The notes beneath the pieces are model-generated. The model searched no databases. It was not told where the DNA came from and saw nothing but the letters and a program-made list of their open reading frames with translations. Both the position numbers and the translations under genes were made by a program. Below are positions 23,425-32,014 of a stretch of 64,000 bases of DNA, piece by piece. This DNA is from JANYCG01 sp031365665. GTDB taxonomy: Bacteria; Pseudomonadota; Gammaproteobacteria; Burkholderiales; Burkholderiaceae_C. The stretch is from the NCBI GenBank assembly GCA_031365665.1, contig JANLYO010000195.1:1-64000 (forward strand). The letters are read 5' to 3'. Every line of letters begins with the position of its first letter. Within the stretch, counting starts at the first letter, position 1.

Positions 23425-24609
23425 ATGCTCATCACCAACCTGCTTGCCCAGATCGCTTTTGGGCTGATCGCCATGACCCTCTGCCTGCCTTCCATGCAGG
23501 AATGGGGGGCCGTGTTTGGCGAAACCCAGGCGCGGGTGCAGCTGACCTTCAGCGGCTTTGTGGTGGCGTTTGGCGTGTTCCAGCTGGTCCATGGCCCGCT
23601 GTCAGACCGCTTTGGCCGCAAGGGGGTGTTGATGGCAGGGATGGCACTGGCTGCGCTGGGCTCGCTGCTGGCGGCGCTGTCCACCAGCCTGGACGCGCTG
23701 ATTGCCGCGCGCTTTCTGCAAGGGGCCGGCTGCGCGGCGGGCATGGTGGTAGGCCGCTCCATGGTGCAAGACCAGTTCGAGGGCCCGGAGCGCACCAAGA
23801 TCATGGCCTACATCGGCATGGCCATGGGCCTGTCGCCGCCGCTGGCCGCCGTGGTGGGCGGGCAATTGCATGTGCGCCTGGGCTGGCAGGCCAACTTTGT
23901 GCTGATGCTGGCGCTGGCGCTGCTGATGCTGGTGGCCGCATGGCGGCTGGTGCCCGGCCGCAGTGGCGCGCAGCAGGCCAGCGGCCATTGGCTGGGCGCC
24001 ATGCTCTCGGCCTACGCCACGCTGCTGCGCAACAGGCCCCTGGTGCTGTACGTGCTGATTTTGTGCATGACTTCCGCGGCGTTTTATGTGTTCCTGGCCG
24101 GTGCGCCCATCGTGCTGCGCAGCTACGGCGTGGGGCCGGACGGCATTGGCTGGTACATCATGGTGGTGCCCATCGCCTACATGCTGGGCAACTACCTCAC
24201 GACCCGCCTGATCCACGGCAAGAGCGAGCGCCGGGTGATGGCCATGGGCCAGGTGTCCATCCTCTCAGGCCTGCTGCTGATGCTGGGCCTGGCGCTGCTG
24301 CATGTGGACACGCCACTGGCGTTCACGCTGCCGCTGATGCTGCTGGGCCTGGGCCACGGCTTGCTGGTGCCACCCACGCTGGCCGGCACCGTGGGGCTGG
24401 TGCCTGCGCTGGCGGGCTCGGCGGCGGCGCTGGCGGGCCTGATGCAGCAGCTGATGGGGGCGCTGGGCGGCTACCTGGTGGGCCTGGTGCCGCACCAGGG
24501 TTCGCGCAACGTGGGTTTGCTGATGCTGGGCTTCACGCTGTGCGCGCTGGCCGCGCACCTGGCGCTGCGGCACCGGCAGTTGCAGATGCAGGTGCGCGCG
24601 CCACAATAG
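23425..24609 (+). CDS. MFS transporter, Bcr/CflA drug-resistance type
   Basis: A 394-residue protein with twelve hydrophobic segments. The MFS motif A after TM2 reads GPLSDRFGRKGV, and RFLQGAGCAAGMVV in TM4 is typical of Bcr/CflA exporters. It probably exports drugs or a metabolite by proton antiport. The IS1595 element lies just upstream, so its original promoter region may have been altered. No ribosome-binding site stands out; the ATG at 23425 is chosen because it starts the first membrane segment. Confidence 0.87.
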   Translation: MLITNLLAQIAFGLIAMTLCLPSMQEWGAVFGETQARVQLTFSGFVVAFGVFQLVHGPLSDRFGRKGVLMAGMALAALGSLLAALSTSLDALIAARFLQGAGCAAGMVVGRSMVQDQFEGPERTKIMAYIGMAMGLSPPLAAVVGGQLHVRLGWQANFVLMLALALLMLVAAWRLVPGRSGAQQASGHWLGAMLSAYATLLRNRPLVLYVLILCMTSAAFYVFLAGAPIVLRSYGVGPDGIGWYIMVVPIAYMLGNYLTTRLIHGKSERRVMAMGQVSILSGLLLMLGLALLHVDTPLAFTLPLMLLGLGHGLLVPPTLAGTVGLVPALAGSAAALAGLMQQLMGALGGYLVGLVPHQGSRNVGLLMLGFTLCALAAHLALRHRQLQMQVRAPQ

Positions 24610-24646
24610 TTCTGGATTTTCTGCAAACAGCCATGGAGCCACCGGT

Positions 24647-25028
24647 ATGAGCGACACCCCCGACTACAGGCCACCCACCGTCTGGACTTCGGACAAGGCC
24701 AACGGTGGCCGCTTTGCCGACCAAGATGCGATACCCCATCGACCGCTTTGCCATGGAAGTCAAGCGCCAGATGGACGTGCTGGACCGCCGCCTGGCAGAG
24801 AGCGCTTACCTGGCGGGTGACGACTACACCATTGCCGACATGGCGGTCTGGGCCTGGTACGGCCTGCTGGCCAAGGGCCAGGCCTACGAAGCCGGGGAGT
24901 TTTTGCAAGTGCAGAGCTACACCCACGTGCAGCGGGGCCGCATGGTGAACCGCATCTCGGGCAAACCAGGAAGCCAATTGCCCGAACGGCATGACGCCAG
25001 CGACTTTGACGGCCTGGGCAAGCAGTGA
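24647..25028 (+). pseudogene. YghU-like glutathione S-transferase, internally deleted
   Basis: The start (MSDTPDYRPPTVWTSDKANG) matches the N-terminus of YghU-type GSTs. After FADQD the sequence jumps, in another frame, to the C-terminal domain YPIDRFAMEVKRQMDVLDRR, then DDYTIADMAVWAW. About 130 residues including the thioredoxin-like glutathione site are missing. A second small deletion removes the segment between THVQR and GRMVNR. The ending ERHDASDF is the normal family tail. The gene cannot encode an active transferase. Confidence 0.85.
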
Positions 25029-25081
25029 TCACCTTGCAGGCCAGGCGGGATTTCACTGCATAGCTTGTACCTTCATCGAGA

Positions 25082-25384
25082 CTACGCCACTTCTGGAAAT
25101 CTGCTTTCCCGTTGATGGCGAATTCGCAGCACCACGATGTCGCCGCCCGGTGCATAGCGGTAGCGCGCAACATAGCCCAAAGCACCAAACTTGATCACCA
25201 GTTCCCGGTGGTACGGCATGTCTGCAACGGGCCTGTGGCCTTCAGGATTGCTCTTGATGCGCTTGAGGCCTTCACGAATGGCTTTCGCCGCTTTTTCTGA
25301 AGCAGCAGGACTTTTCTCTCGCAGAAACTGCCGCAACCGCTCCAAATCCTGCAACGCCAGCCGCGATGCAATCAGACGTGGCAT
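25082..25384 (-). CDS. RelE/ParE-family toxin
   Basis: A 100-residue protein (MPRLIASRLALQDLERLRQF) with the ParE fold: an N-terminal helical hairpin, then GHRPVADMPYHRELVIKF and VARYRYAPGGDIVVLRIRHQ. ATG 25384 is one base after the antitoxin stop codon (TGAcATG). ParE toxins poison gyrase, whereas RelE relatives cut mRNA; which applies is not decidable. It pairs with the RHH protein upstream. Confidence 0.85.
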   Translation of the reverse strand: MPRLIASRLALQDLERLRQFLREKSPAASEKAAKAIREGLKRIKSNPEGHRPVADMPYHRELVIKFGALGYVARYRYAPGGDIVVLRIRHQRESRFPEVA

Positions 25385-25385
25385 G

Positions 25386-25679
25386 TCAGTTGTGGGAAGA
25401 AGGCATTGGCCGCTCGTCCGGTGTGCCCCAGGTCGCAAGCCAGTCATCCAGCTCGTCATGGGTAGCATGAAGACCCGTTGCCTGGTAGTCCTTCCAGGCC
25501 AGTACCGCTTCCTGGTTCCACTTCAACACGGCTTCTGTTTGCGTTATGTACTGTTCTATGGCCTCTAGCGCCAGCGCATGCGACGAGCGTTTTTGAACCG
25601 TGGCAATGCCGTTGAGCCGCTTGCGCACATTGACGTCCAGTCTGATGGACATGGGGGATGTGGTGGTTGAAGCAGCCAT
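25386..25679 (-). CDS. Ribbon-helix-helix antitoxin (CopG/ParD-like)
   Basis: A 97-residue protein. SIRLDVNVRKRLNGIATVQKR, split over the strand and helix, followed by SSHALALEAIEQYI is the ribbon-helix-helix DNA-binding domain. The C-terminal half (VLAWKDYQATGLHAT, then DELDDWLATWG) is a conserved toxin-binding tail seen in ParE-linked antitoxins. It is the first gene of the module. A sigma-70-like promoter with a TACTTAGTA palindrome lies 30 bp upstream. Confidence 0.87.
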   Translation of the reverse strand: MAASTTTSPMSIRLDVNVRKRLNGIATVQKRSSHALALEAIEQYITQTEAVLKWNQEAVLAWKDYQATGLHATHDELDDWLATWGTPDERPMPSSHN

Positions 25680-25704
25680 GGCGTTCCCAGAAACCGGTTT
25701 GTAT

Positions 25705-25739
25705 TACTTAGTATAGCAACTCACTACAACACACGTCAA
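25705..25739 (-). promoter_or_regulatory. Promoter and palindrome of the RHH/ParE module
   Basis: On the minus strand TTGACG (25739-25734) and TATACT (25715-25710) are 18 bp apart. The palindrome TACTTAGTA (25705-25713) overlaps the -10 box and probable start point, where the antitoxin could repress. Confidence 0.65.
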
Positions 25740-25765
25740 GCCACCGCTTAACCCGGCAGAGCGCA

Positions 25766-26878
25766 CTACGGTCGATACCAAGCCCTGTTCTCAAACGGCA
25801 CCCCAAACTCAAACTTCTCCCCCACACGCGGCGTGACCAACTGCACGCCTTGTTTGGCAGCGGCGGCCACGGTGCGCACTACGGGCTCGGCCCAGGCGTG
25901 GTAGGCCAGGTTGAAGGTGGCCCAGTGCACGGGCAGCATCGTGGTGGCGCCCAGGTCCTTGTGCGCCTGCACGGCGGACTCGGGGTTCATGTGGATGTCG
26001 AGCCAGGTGTCGCCATATGCGCCCACTTTGATCAAGGCCAGCTCGGGCGCGCCCAATCGCTCGCGTATCTGCTTGAAGTGGCCGGCGTAACCGGTGTCGC
26101 CGCTGTAATAGGCTGAATGGCTGGGGCCTTTGAGCATCCACGACGACCACAAGGTCGAGTTGTCCATGCTCTTGCGGCCTGAATAATGCCGGGCGGGTGT
26201 GCAGTGGATCACCACGCCTTGGATGCTGGCTTGTTCCCACCAGTCCATTTCATGGATTTGCGCAGGCGGCACGCTCCAGCGCTGCAGGTGTGCGCCGATG
26301 CCCAGGCCTACATAAAAATGCGTGCCGCCCTTGGCCAATTGCTGGATGCTGCCCATGTCGAGGTGGTCGAAATGGTCGTGGGTGATGACAACCGCATCGA
26401 TATTTGTCCACTCGGGCAAAGGCAGTGGCGGCGGGTGCAGGCGCGCCGGGCCAAGAAACTGGAACGGCGAGGTACGTTGCAAAAACACCGGATCCGTCAA
26501 AATTCGCACGCCATCAATTTCAAGCAACACACTGGCATGGCCCAGCCACCAGGCACGCAGGCCGGACCCCGGTGCTTTGGCCAAGTCGGCGGCAGATATT
26601 TTTAGCACGGGCACTTCAAACGTGGGTTCCCGCACCTGCTCGCCCAAGTAGGCCTTCAGTTCACCCAGCATCGACATATCGCTGGCATAAGGCGGTGTGT
26701 TTTCAAAACGCCCGTTGATGAATTGTGGGGACTGGCGCATGCGCTCCAGCCGCGCGCCTTCTGCCACGCCGCCAAAGCTGGGCAACTTGAAGACCAGCCA
26801 GGACGCCACTGCCAGCAATACCGCCAGCAAGGCTGCCAGTGCCAAAACGATCTTGCCAAGGGTTTTGAGGCGTTTCAT
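25766..26878 (-). CDS. Membrane-anchored metallo-beta-lactamase-fold hydrolase (UlaG/NAPE-PLD-like)
   Basis: A 370-residue protein. One N-terminal membrane segment (LALAALLAVLLAVASWLVF) would anchor it at the inner membrane, with the catalytic part probably periplasmic. The zinc motif THDHFDHLD is complete, and GHASVLLEIDG, YYSGDTGYAGHF and LPVHWATFNLAYH supply the other ligands and the fold of the UlaG/NAPE-PLD branch. The substrate is unknown, possibly a lactone or phosphodiester. It is divergent from the carotenoid-oxygenase operon. Confidence 0.85.
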   Translation of the reverse strand: MKRLKTLGKIVLALAALLAVLLAVASWLVFKLPSFGGVAEGARLERMRQSPQFINGRFENTPPYASDMSMLGELKAYLGEQVREPTFEVPVLKISAADLAKAPGSGLRAWWLGHASVLLEIDGVRILTDPVFLQRTSPFQFLGPARLHPPPLPLPEWTNIDAVVITHDHFDHLDMGSIQQLAKGGTHFYVGLGIGAHLQRWSVPPAQIHEMDWWEQASIQGVVIHCTPARHYSGRKSMDNSTLWSSWMLKGPSHSAYYSGDTGYAGHFKQIRERLGAPELALIKVGAYGDTWLDIHMNPESAVQAHKDLGATTMLPVHWATFNLAYHAWAEPVVRTVAAAAKQGVQLVTPRVGEKFEFGVPFENRAWYRP

Positions 26879-27024
26879 AGGTGAACTCCAGGGGTCATCC
26901 AGGAGACTCGGCTAGGAGCTCTCATTCTGGTCAAAATGCCAAGGCTGGACTAACATGGTATCCCCGAGGCAAGTTGCCCTCAGTCGCATAGGCTGCGACA
27001 CACGGTTGATGATTGGAGAACAGC

Positions 27025-28500
27025 ATGGGCACCAGCGACAGCAACGTATTCAATGAAGTTCCGGTTTTAACCGGCGGGTTTGCGCCGATTGCGCAAGACA
27101 CAGCACAGGCCGGATGGCTTGACCTGACAGACTTTGAAGGCGAGATCCCCAAAGACCTGACCGGCATGCACGTGCGCAACGGGCCGAACCGCCGCTTTGA
27201 AGCCCCTGGGCGTTACCACTGGTTTGATGGTGATGGCATGTTGCACGCGGTGCGTTTTGAAGGTGGCCGTGCGCAGTACCTGAGCCGCTGGATCGAAACC
27301 GACAGCCTGAAAGAAGAGCTCAGCGCCGGCAGCGCGCTGTGGCAGGGCATCAAAGATCCGCCGCGCAAAGACCGGCCCGACATGCCCGTCAAAGACACCT
27401 CGAACACCGACGTGAAGTATTACGCCGGCCAATTCATTTCCATGTGGTACTTGGGCGGCGCGGTATACCAGTCCAGCCCCACAGACTTGGCCACCACCGG
27501 CAAACTCGAACTCGATGTGCGCCTTAAGGGCTTGCCCATCTCGGCGCACTCCAAGGTAGACGAACGCACCGGCGAGTTTTTGTTTTTTGCCTACGGCAAA
27601 GAAGCGCCCTACATGCACTACGGCGTGATGGACCGTTTTGGCAAACTCCAAACCTTCATTCCCGTGCAACTGCCAGGGCCGCGCCTGCCGCACGACATGG
27701 CGATCACGCCCAACTACTCAATCTTGCACGATCTGCCCCTGTTTTACGACATGGACGCCTTCGCCGCTGGACGCCACAAACTCAAGTTCCACCACACCCT
27801 GCCCTCGCGCTTTGGTGTGGTGCCGCGCCATGGCACGCCCGATCAAATCCGCTGGTTTGAAGCCAGCCCCTGCTACATGTACCACGTCTCCAATTCGTGG
27901 GAAGAAGACGATGGCCAGGGCGGCGTTGAGATCGTGATGACGGGCACGCCGTTCCGCCTGCCGACCGATGTGCGCGGGGCGCTGGATGTGGACCGTTTCC
28001 CCAAAATGCTGGCCAACCTCGAACATGACTTCATCTTCAAGGAGTGGCGCTTTAACCTGCGCACTGGGGAGACCAAAGAACGCGTGATTGACGATATCGT
28101 GAACCAGGAGTTTCCGGTCATCAACTCCTGGATGCAGGGCCACAAGACGCGTTACTCCTGGAACCTGCTGATGGCCCGGCTGAACCGGCCTGAAGACCCG
28201 CGTTTTTGCGGCTTCACGCGTTACGACTTGCAGGAAGACACCTGCACCAGCTACCACGGCGGCATTCATAAATGGTTCAGCGAAGCGCCGTTTGCGCCCA
28301 AAGACAACTGGAAGAACGAAGACGACGGCTACCTGGTCGGCTTCATGTGGGACGACCTGAAACAGGCCTCTTACGTGACGGTGTTCGACGCGCACGACAT
28401 CGCGCAAGGGCCGGTCTGCAAGATCAAGATGCCCACGCGGGTGCCCAATGGCTTTCACGCGACTTGGGTGAGCGGCGAGCGGCTTGCGCGGGGCTACTGA
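27025..28500 (+). CDS. Carotenoid oxygenase-family (RPE65-like) dioxygenase
   Basis: A 491-residue protein of the seven-bladed, four-His, non-haem-iron family. MHVRNGPNRRFE, YHWFDGDGMLHAVRFEGG near the N-terminus, ISAHSKVDERTGEF, LPHDMAIT and NGFHATWV near the end contain the likely iron-binding histidines. The family cleaves C=C bonds of carotenoids, stilbenes or phenylpropenes. The next genes (acyl-CoA ligase, thiolase, Bug protein) suggest an imported aromatic or apocarotenoid substrate rather than pigment metabolism. ATG 27025 has a GGAGA ribosome-binding site; a TTG four codons upstream is less likely. Confidence 0.87.
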   Translation: MGTSDSNVFNEVPVLTGGFAPIAQDTAQAGWLDLTDFEGEIPKDLTGMHVRNGPNRRFEAPGRYHWFDGDGMLHAVRFEGGRAQYLSRWIETDSLKEELSAGSALWQGIKDPPRKDRPDMPVKDTSNTDVKYYAGQFISMWYLGGAVYQSSPTDLATTGKLELDVRLKGLPISAHSKVDERTGEFLFFAYGKEAPYMHYGVMDRFGKLQTFIPVQLPGPRLPHDMAITPNYSILHDLPLFYDMDAFAAGRHKLKFHHTLPSRFGVVPRHGTPDQIRWFEASPCYMYHVSNSWEEDDGQGGVEIVMTGTPFRLPTDVRGALDVDRFPKMLANLEHDFIFKEWRFNLRTGETKERVIDDIVNQEFPVINSWMQGHKTRYSWNLLMARLNRPEDPRFCGFTRYDLQEDTCTSYHGGIHKWFSEAPFAPKDNWKNEDDGYLVGFMWDDLKQASYVTVFDAHDIAQGPVCKIKMPTRVPNGFHATWVSGERLARGY

Positions 28501-28539
28501 GATCGCCATCCAGCTCCTGGCGCCTATCCCGCTGCCTTC

Positions 28540-30282
28540 ATGATCCTGGTCTCCAGCGCCAAGATCGCCGAATACACCGCGCGCGGCTGGTGGGGCGAGC
28601 AAAGCCTGTGGGCGCTGTTTGTTCAAAATGTCCAGGCGCGCGGCCATGCCGAGGCGGTGGTGGATGCCCCGAATCGCTCAGATTTTGCGCACGGCGCACC
28701 CCGCAGGCTAACTTGGCTCCAACTGGCCGAAGAGGTCGACCAGCTTTGTCTCGTATTTTTAAAACACCGCTTGCGCCGCGACGATATCGTGGTGGTGCAG
28801 TTGCCCAACGGCGTCGAGCAGTTTGTGGTGTACCTGGCCTGCGCGCGCTTAGGGCTGGTGGTCACACCCGTGCCGGTGCAGTACCGTGAGCATGAGCTGG
28901 ATCAAATCCTGGCGCTCACGCAGGCCACCGCTGCAGTCACCTTCTGCCATATCGGCAAATTGGGCCAATCACATGCGGCGGCAAGGATGTTTTGTGGGCT
29001 GCGCGCTGCCCACCCCTCGCTCCAAACTGTGTTTGCCTGGGGCGACGAAGCAGAGCTTGAATCGGCGGGCGGCGAAGTCGTCCGCATGCCCGCGCATGGC
29101 GCCACGCCAGTCACCTCAGCCGGGCGACAGCAGCTTGCCCTCGCCGAACAAAGCGCTGCGGTGACCGCCAATGATGTGTTCTCGATCTGCTGGACCTCCG
29201 GCACCGAAGCCGCGCCCAAAGGTGTGCCGCGCAGCCACAACGAGTGGCTGATCGTCGCGCCCAGCATCATCGAGGCGGCACGCCTGCCGCAACAGGCGCG
29301 GCTGCTGAATCCGTTTCCGTTTGTCAACATGGCGGGGCTCTCCACCGCGTTCGCGGCCTGGCTGGTATTGGGCGGCACCGTGGTGCAGCACCACCCGTTC
29401 AACCTGCCGGTCTTTTTGCAGCAATTGCGTGATGAGTCGATTGACTACACGGTGGCCCCACCGGCGGTTTTGAACATGCTGTTGCAGAACGAGGCGCTGC
29501 TGGCAGGCATTGACTTCAAGCGCCTCTCGCGCATTGGCTCAGGCGCCGCGCCGCTGTCGGAGTGGATGGTGCGCGGTTTCGCGGAAAAACACGGGGTGCA
29601 AATCGTCAACTATTTTGGCTCCAACGAAGGTGCCGCCCTGTCGGGCAGCGACATCGACATCCCCGACCCGGCCCTGCGCGCGCAGTATTTTCCGCGTGCC
29701 GGGGTGGACGGTTTCAACTGGAGCGTGTCAACGACTCGAAAAATCAAAACGCGCTTGGTTGATCTGGAAACCGGGTTGGACATCACACAAACTGGCCAGG
29801 CTGGCGAGCTGCGCTTCAGCGGGCCCACGGTGTTCAGCGGCTACTACAAATCGCCGGAATTGAGCCGGCGTGCATTTGATGAACAGCAGTTTTACAAAAC
29901 CGGCGACCTGTTTGAAATTGCGGGTGGGCAGTTGCAGTATTACCGCTACGTTGGGCGCTCCAAAGACCTGGTGATTCGTGGCGGCGTGAATATATCGTCT
30001 GAAGAAATTGAAAACCTGCTGGCCGCTTGCCCTGGTGTGCAAGAGGCGGCCGTGGTGGGCGTGCCCGACGACACGCTCGGTGAAAGACTCTGCGCCTGCA
30101 TTGTGTGCAAAGAAGGGGCGGTCGTGACGCTGCAACATATCCAGGACTTTTTGCGCAACGAAAAACGCATTGCGGTTTACAAGCTGCCGGAGTATGTGTT
30201 GGCGCTGAATGCCTTGCCACGCAACCCGGTGGGGAAGATTCTCAAACGCGATTTGCGCCAATTGGCAAAGGGCCTCGCATGA
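28540..30282 (+). CDS. AMP-dependent acyl-CoA synthetase/ligase
   Basis: A 580-residue adenylate-forming enzyme. The P-loop CWTSGTEAAPKGVPRSH, the motif YFGSNEGAALSG, YKTGDLFEI and the C-terminal GRSKDLVIRGG and NPVGKILKRDL with the catalytic Lys are all present. It activates a carboxylic acid to its CoA thioester via acyl-AMP. It begins 39 bp after the dioxygenase gene and overlaps the hydrolase gene by ATGA. A likely role is to activate the acid arising from the dioxygenase cleavage product; this is inferred. Confidence 0.88.
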   Translation: MILVSSAKIAEYTARGWWGEQSLWALFVQNVQARGHAEAVVDAPNRSDFAHGAPRRLTWLQLAEEVDQLCLVFLKHRLRRDDIVVVQLPNGVEQFVVYLACARLGLVVTPVPVQYREHELDQILALTQATAAVTFCHIGKLGQSHAAARMFCGLRAAHPSLQTVFAWGDEAELESAGGEVVRMPAHGATPVTSAGRQQLALAEQSAAVTANDVFSICWTSGTEAAPKGVPRSHNEWLIVAPSIIEAARLPQQARLLNPFPFVNMAGLSTAFAAWLVLGGTVVQHHPFNLPVFLQQLRDESIDYTVAPPAVLNMLLQNEALLAGIDFKRLSRIGSGAAPLSEWMVRGFAEKHGVQIVNYFGSNEGAALSGSDIDIPDPALRAQYFPRAGVDGFNWSVSTTRKIKTRLVDLETGLDITQTGQAGELRFSGPTVFSGYYKSPELSRRAFDEQQFYKTGDLFEIAGGQLQYYRYVGRSKDLVIRGGVNISSEEIENLLAACPGVQEAAVVGVPDDTLGERLCACIVCKEGAVVTLQHIQDFLRNEKRIAVYKLPEYVLALNALPRNPVGKILKRDLRQLAKGLA

Positions 30283-30995
30283 AACCTGTGCTGTTGCTGA
30301 TTCCCGGCATGTTCAATCCGCCCGAGGTGTTCGATGGCCTGCTGCCGCATCTGCACAGCGGCTTTGAAGTCCGGGTGGCCAGCGTCACCACGCAAAGCAG
30401 CATTGCGGCGATGGCCGACGACGCCTGGGCTTTGGTCGCCGATGTGCAGCCGCCCCGGCGTCTGGTGGTTGCCGGGTATTCCATGGGTGGCTACGTGGCC
30501 TTGGCCTTGGTGCGTCACCATCTGTTGACTGCACGTCCACCCGCCACTTGGTCAATGGCCCTGCTGTTCACGGCGGGGCGCGCTGAAAGCGCCGAAGGAT
30601 TGATCGCCCGGGGAAAAACCATTGCCGCGTTGCAGCGTAACCCCGATGCGACCATCGACGCCATCACCAACATCGCCACGCACCCGAACACACCTGCGCG
30701 CGAAGAACTGCGGGAAAAGGCCAAGGCCTTGATGCTGCAGGTAGGCGCTGCGGCAGCGATTCGCCAGATCCAGGCCATCATGGCGCGTGCTGACGCCTGT
30801 GCCTGGCTGCCCGACGTGGCCGCGCGGGTGCTGGTGCTGGGCTCGCGGCATGACAAAGTGGTGCCGCCAGCATTTTCAGAAGAGCTGGCGGCGCTGGTTC
30901 CCCATGCCGAACTCGCCTGGCTTGATGAATGCGGCCACTTTGCTCCTTTGGAGCAGCCCGAACAGGTGGCACAACAACTCAGGAGATTGGCATGA
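30279..30995 (+). CDS. Alpha/beta-fold hydrolase
   Basis: A 238-residue hydrolase. The nucleophile elbow is VAGYSMGGYVALAL (Ser), the Asp is in VLGSRHDKVVPP and the His in DECGHFAPLEQP, giving a complete triad. The ATGA overlaps at both ends couple it to the ligase and the Bug-protein genes. Reaction candidates are ester or thioester hydrolysis, or C-C bond hydrolysis in an aromatic pathway. The start is fixed by the overlap with the preceding stop codon. Confidence 0.85.
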   Translation: MKPVLLLIPGMFNPPEVFDGLLPHLHSGFEVRVASVTTQSSIAAMADDAWALVADVQPPRRLVVAGYSMGGYVALALVRHHLLTARPPATWSMALLFTAGRAESAEGLIARGKTIAALQRNPDATIDAITNIATHPNTPAREELREKAKALMLQVGAAAAIRQIQAIMARADACAWLPDVAARVLVLGSRHDKVVPPAFSEELAALVPHAELAWLDECGHFAPLEQPEQVAQQLRRLA

Positions 30996-32014
30996 ACTTT
31001 TCCATGAACGCAACGGATCCCTCGCGGCGCCGGGTGGTCAAAGGCCTGGGGCTGGGCTGGGCGCTTGGCTTGTTGCCCGCAGCGTTGCCTTCTTTGGTGC
31101 AAGCGCAGCCCGCCTTCCCCGACAAACCGGTGCGTGTGGTGGTGCCCTTCGCGCCCGGCAACACGCTGGACACCGCGCTGCGCCAGGTGGCGGAAGTCTT
31201 CAAGGCCAACACCGGGCAAGCGCTGGTGGTGGATGCCAAGCCAGGCGGCTCCGGCATCATCGCCGCGCAACACGTGATGCAGGCCGCGCCTGACGGCTAC
31301 ACCCTGTTGCTGGCCAACACCAGCATGTTCACCATCAACCCCCACACCTTCAGCAAGTTGCCCTACGATCCTGAAAAAAACTTCAAGCCGGTCACCAATT
31401 TTCTCGGAGCCGCGATGGTGATGGCGGTGCATGCCAGTGTGCCCGCCAATAACGTGGCCGAGTTTGTGGCCTGGACCAAGGCCAACCCCGGCAAGGTGTC
31501 TTTTGCGTCTTTCACGGCAGGCAACTCTTCGCATTTTGCCGGTGTGATATTGAACCAGCGCGCAGGGCTGGACATGACGCATGTGCCCTTCAACGGCACG
31601 CCGCCCGCCGTGCAAAACCTGGTGGGCGGGCAGGTCAACGCGGCGTTTTTGCCGCTGCTGGCCGTCAAACCGCATGTGGAGTCGGGCAAGGTCAAGCTCA
31701 TTGCCATTACCAGCCCGCAACGCTCGGCATTGGCGCCCAACCTGGCGACCTTCCGGGAACAGGGTTACCCGGAGCTTGACATCTACATCTGGTCGTCGAT
31801 TGCAGCGCCTGCAGGCACGCCGGATGCGATTGTCAGCAGGCTCAACACCGAGTTTGTGAAAGCCCTGCGCAGCGCCGAAATCCGCGACAAGTGGGCGGCG
31901 ATGGCGTTTGAGCCCATGCCCACAACGCCCGACGAAACTGCCCGTTTTGCACAGGCTGAATCCAAACGCTGGGCTGAGGCCGTGAAGATTTCCGGCTTCA
32001 AAGCGGCGGAGTGA
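30992..32014 (+). CDS. Bug/TctC-family periplasmic substrate-binding protein
   Basis: A 340-residue exported solute-binding protein. SRRRVVKGLGLG followed by a hydrophobic stretch to VQAQPAFPDKPVRVVVPF is a Tat-like/Sec signal and the canonical Bug start. PGGSGIIAAQHVMQAAPDGYTL is the family binding-site loop. Bug proteins are extremely numerous in Burkholderiales, bind carboxylates, and are often without dedicated membrane partners. No tctAB genes are nearby. It has the ribosome-binding site AGGAGA and overlaps the previous gene. Confidence 0.9.
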   Translation: MNFSMNATDPSRRRVVKGLGLGWALGLLPAALPSLVQAQPAFPDKPVRVVVPFAPGNTLDTALRQVAEVFKANTGQALVVDAKPGGSGIIAAQHVMQAAPDGYTLLLANTSMFTINPHTFSKLPYDPEKNFKPVTNFLGAAMVMAVHASVPANNVAEFVAWTKANPGKVSFASFTAGNSSHFAGVILNQRAGLDMTHVPFNGTPPAVQNLVGGQVNAAFLPLLAVKPHVESGKVKLIAITSPQRSALAPNLATFREQGYPELDIYIWSSIAAPAGTPDAIVSRLNTEFVKALRSAEIRDKWAAMAFEPMPTTPDETARFAQAESKRWAEAVKISGFKAAE

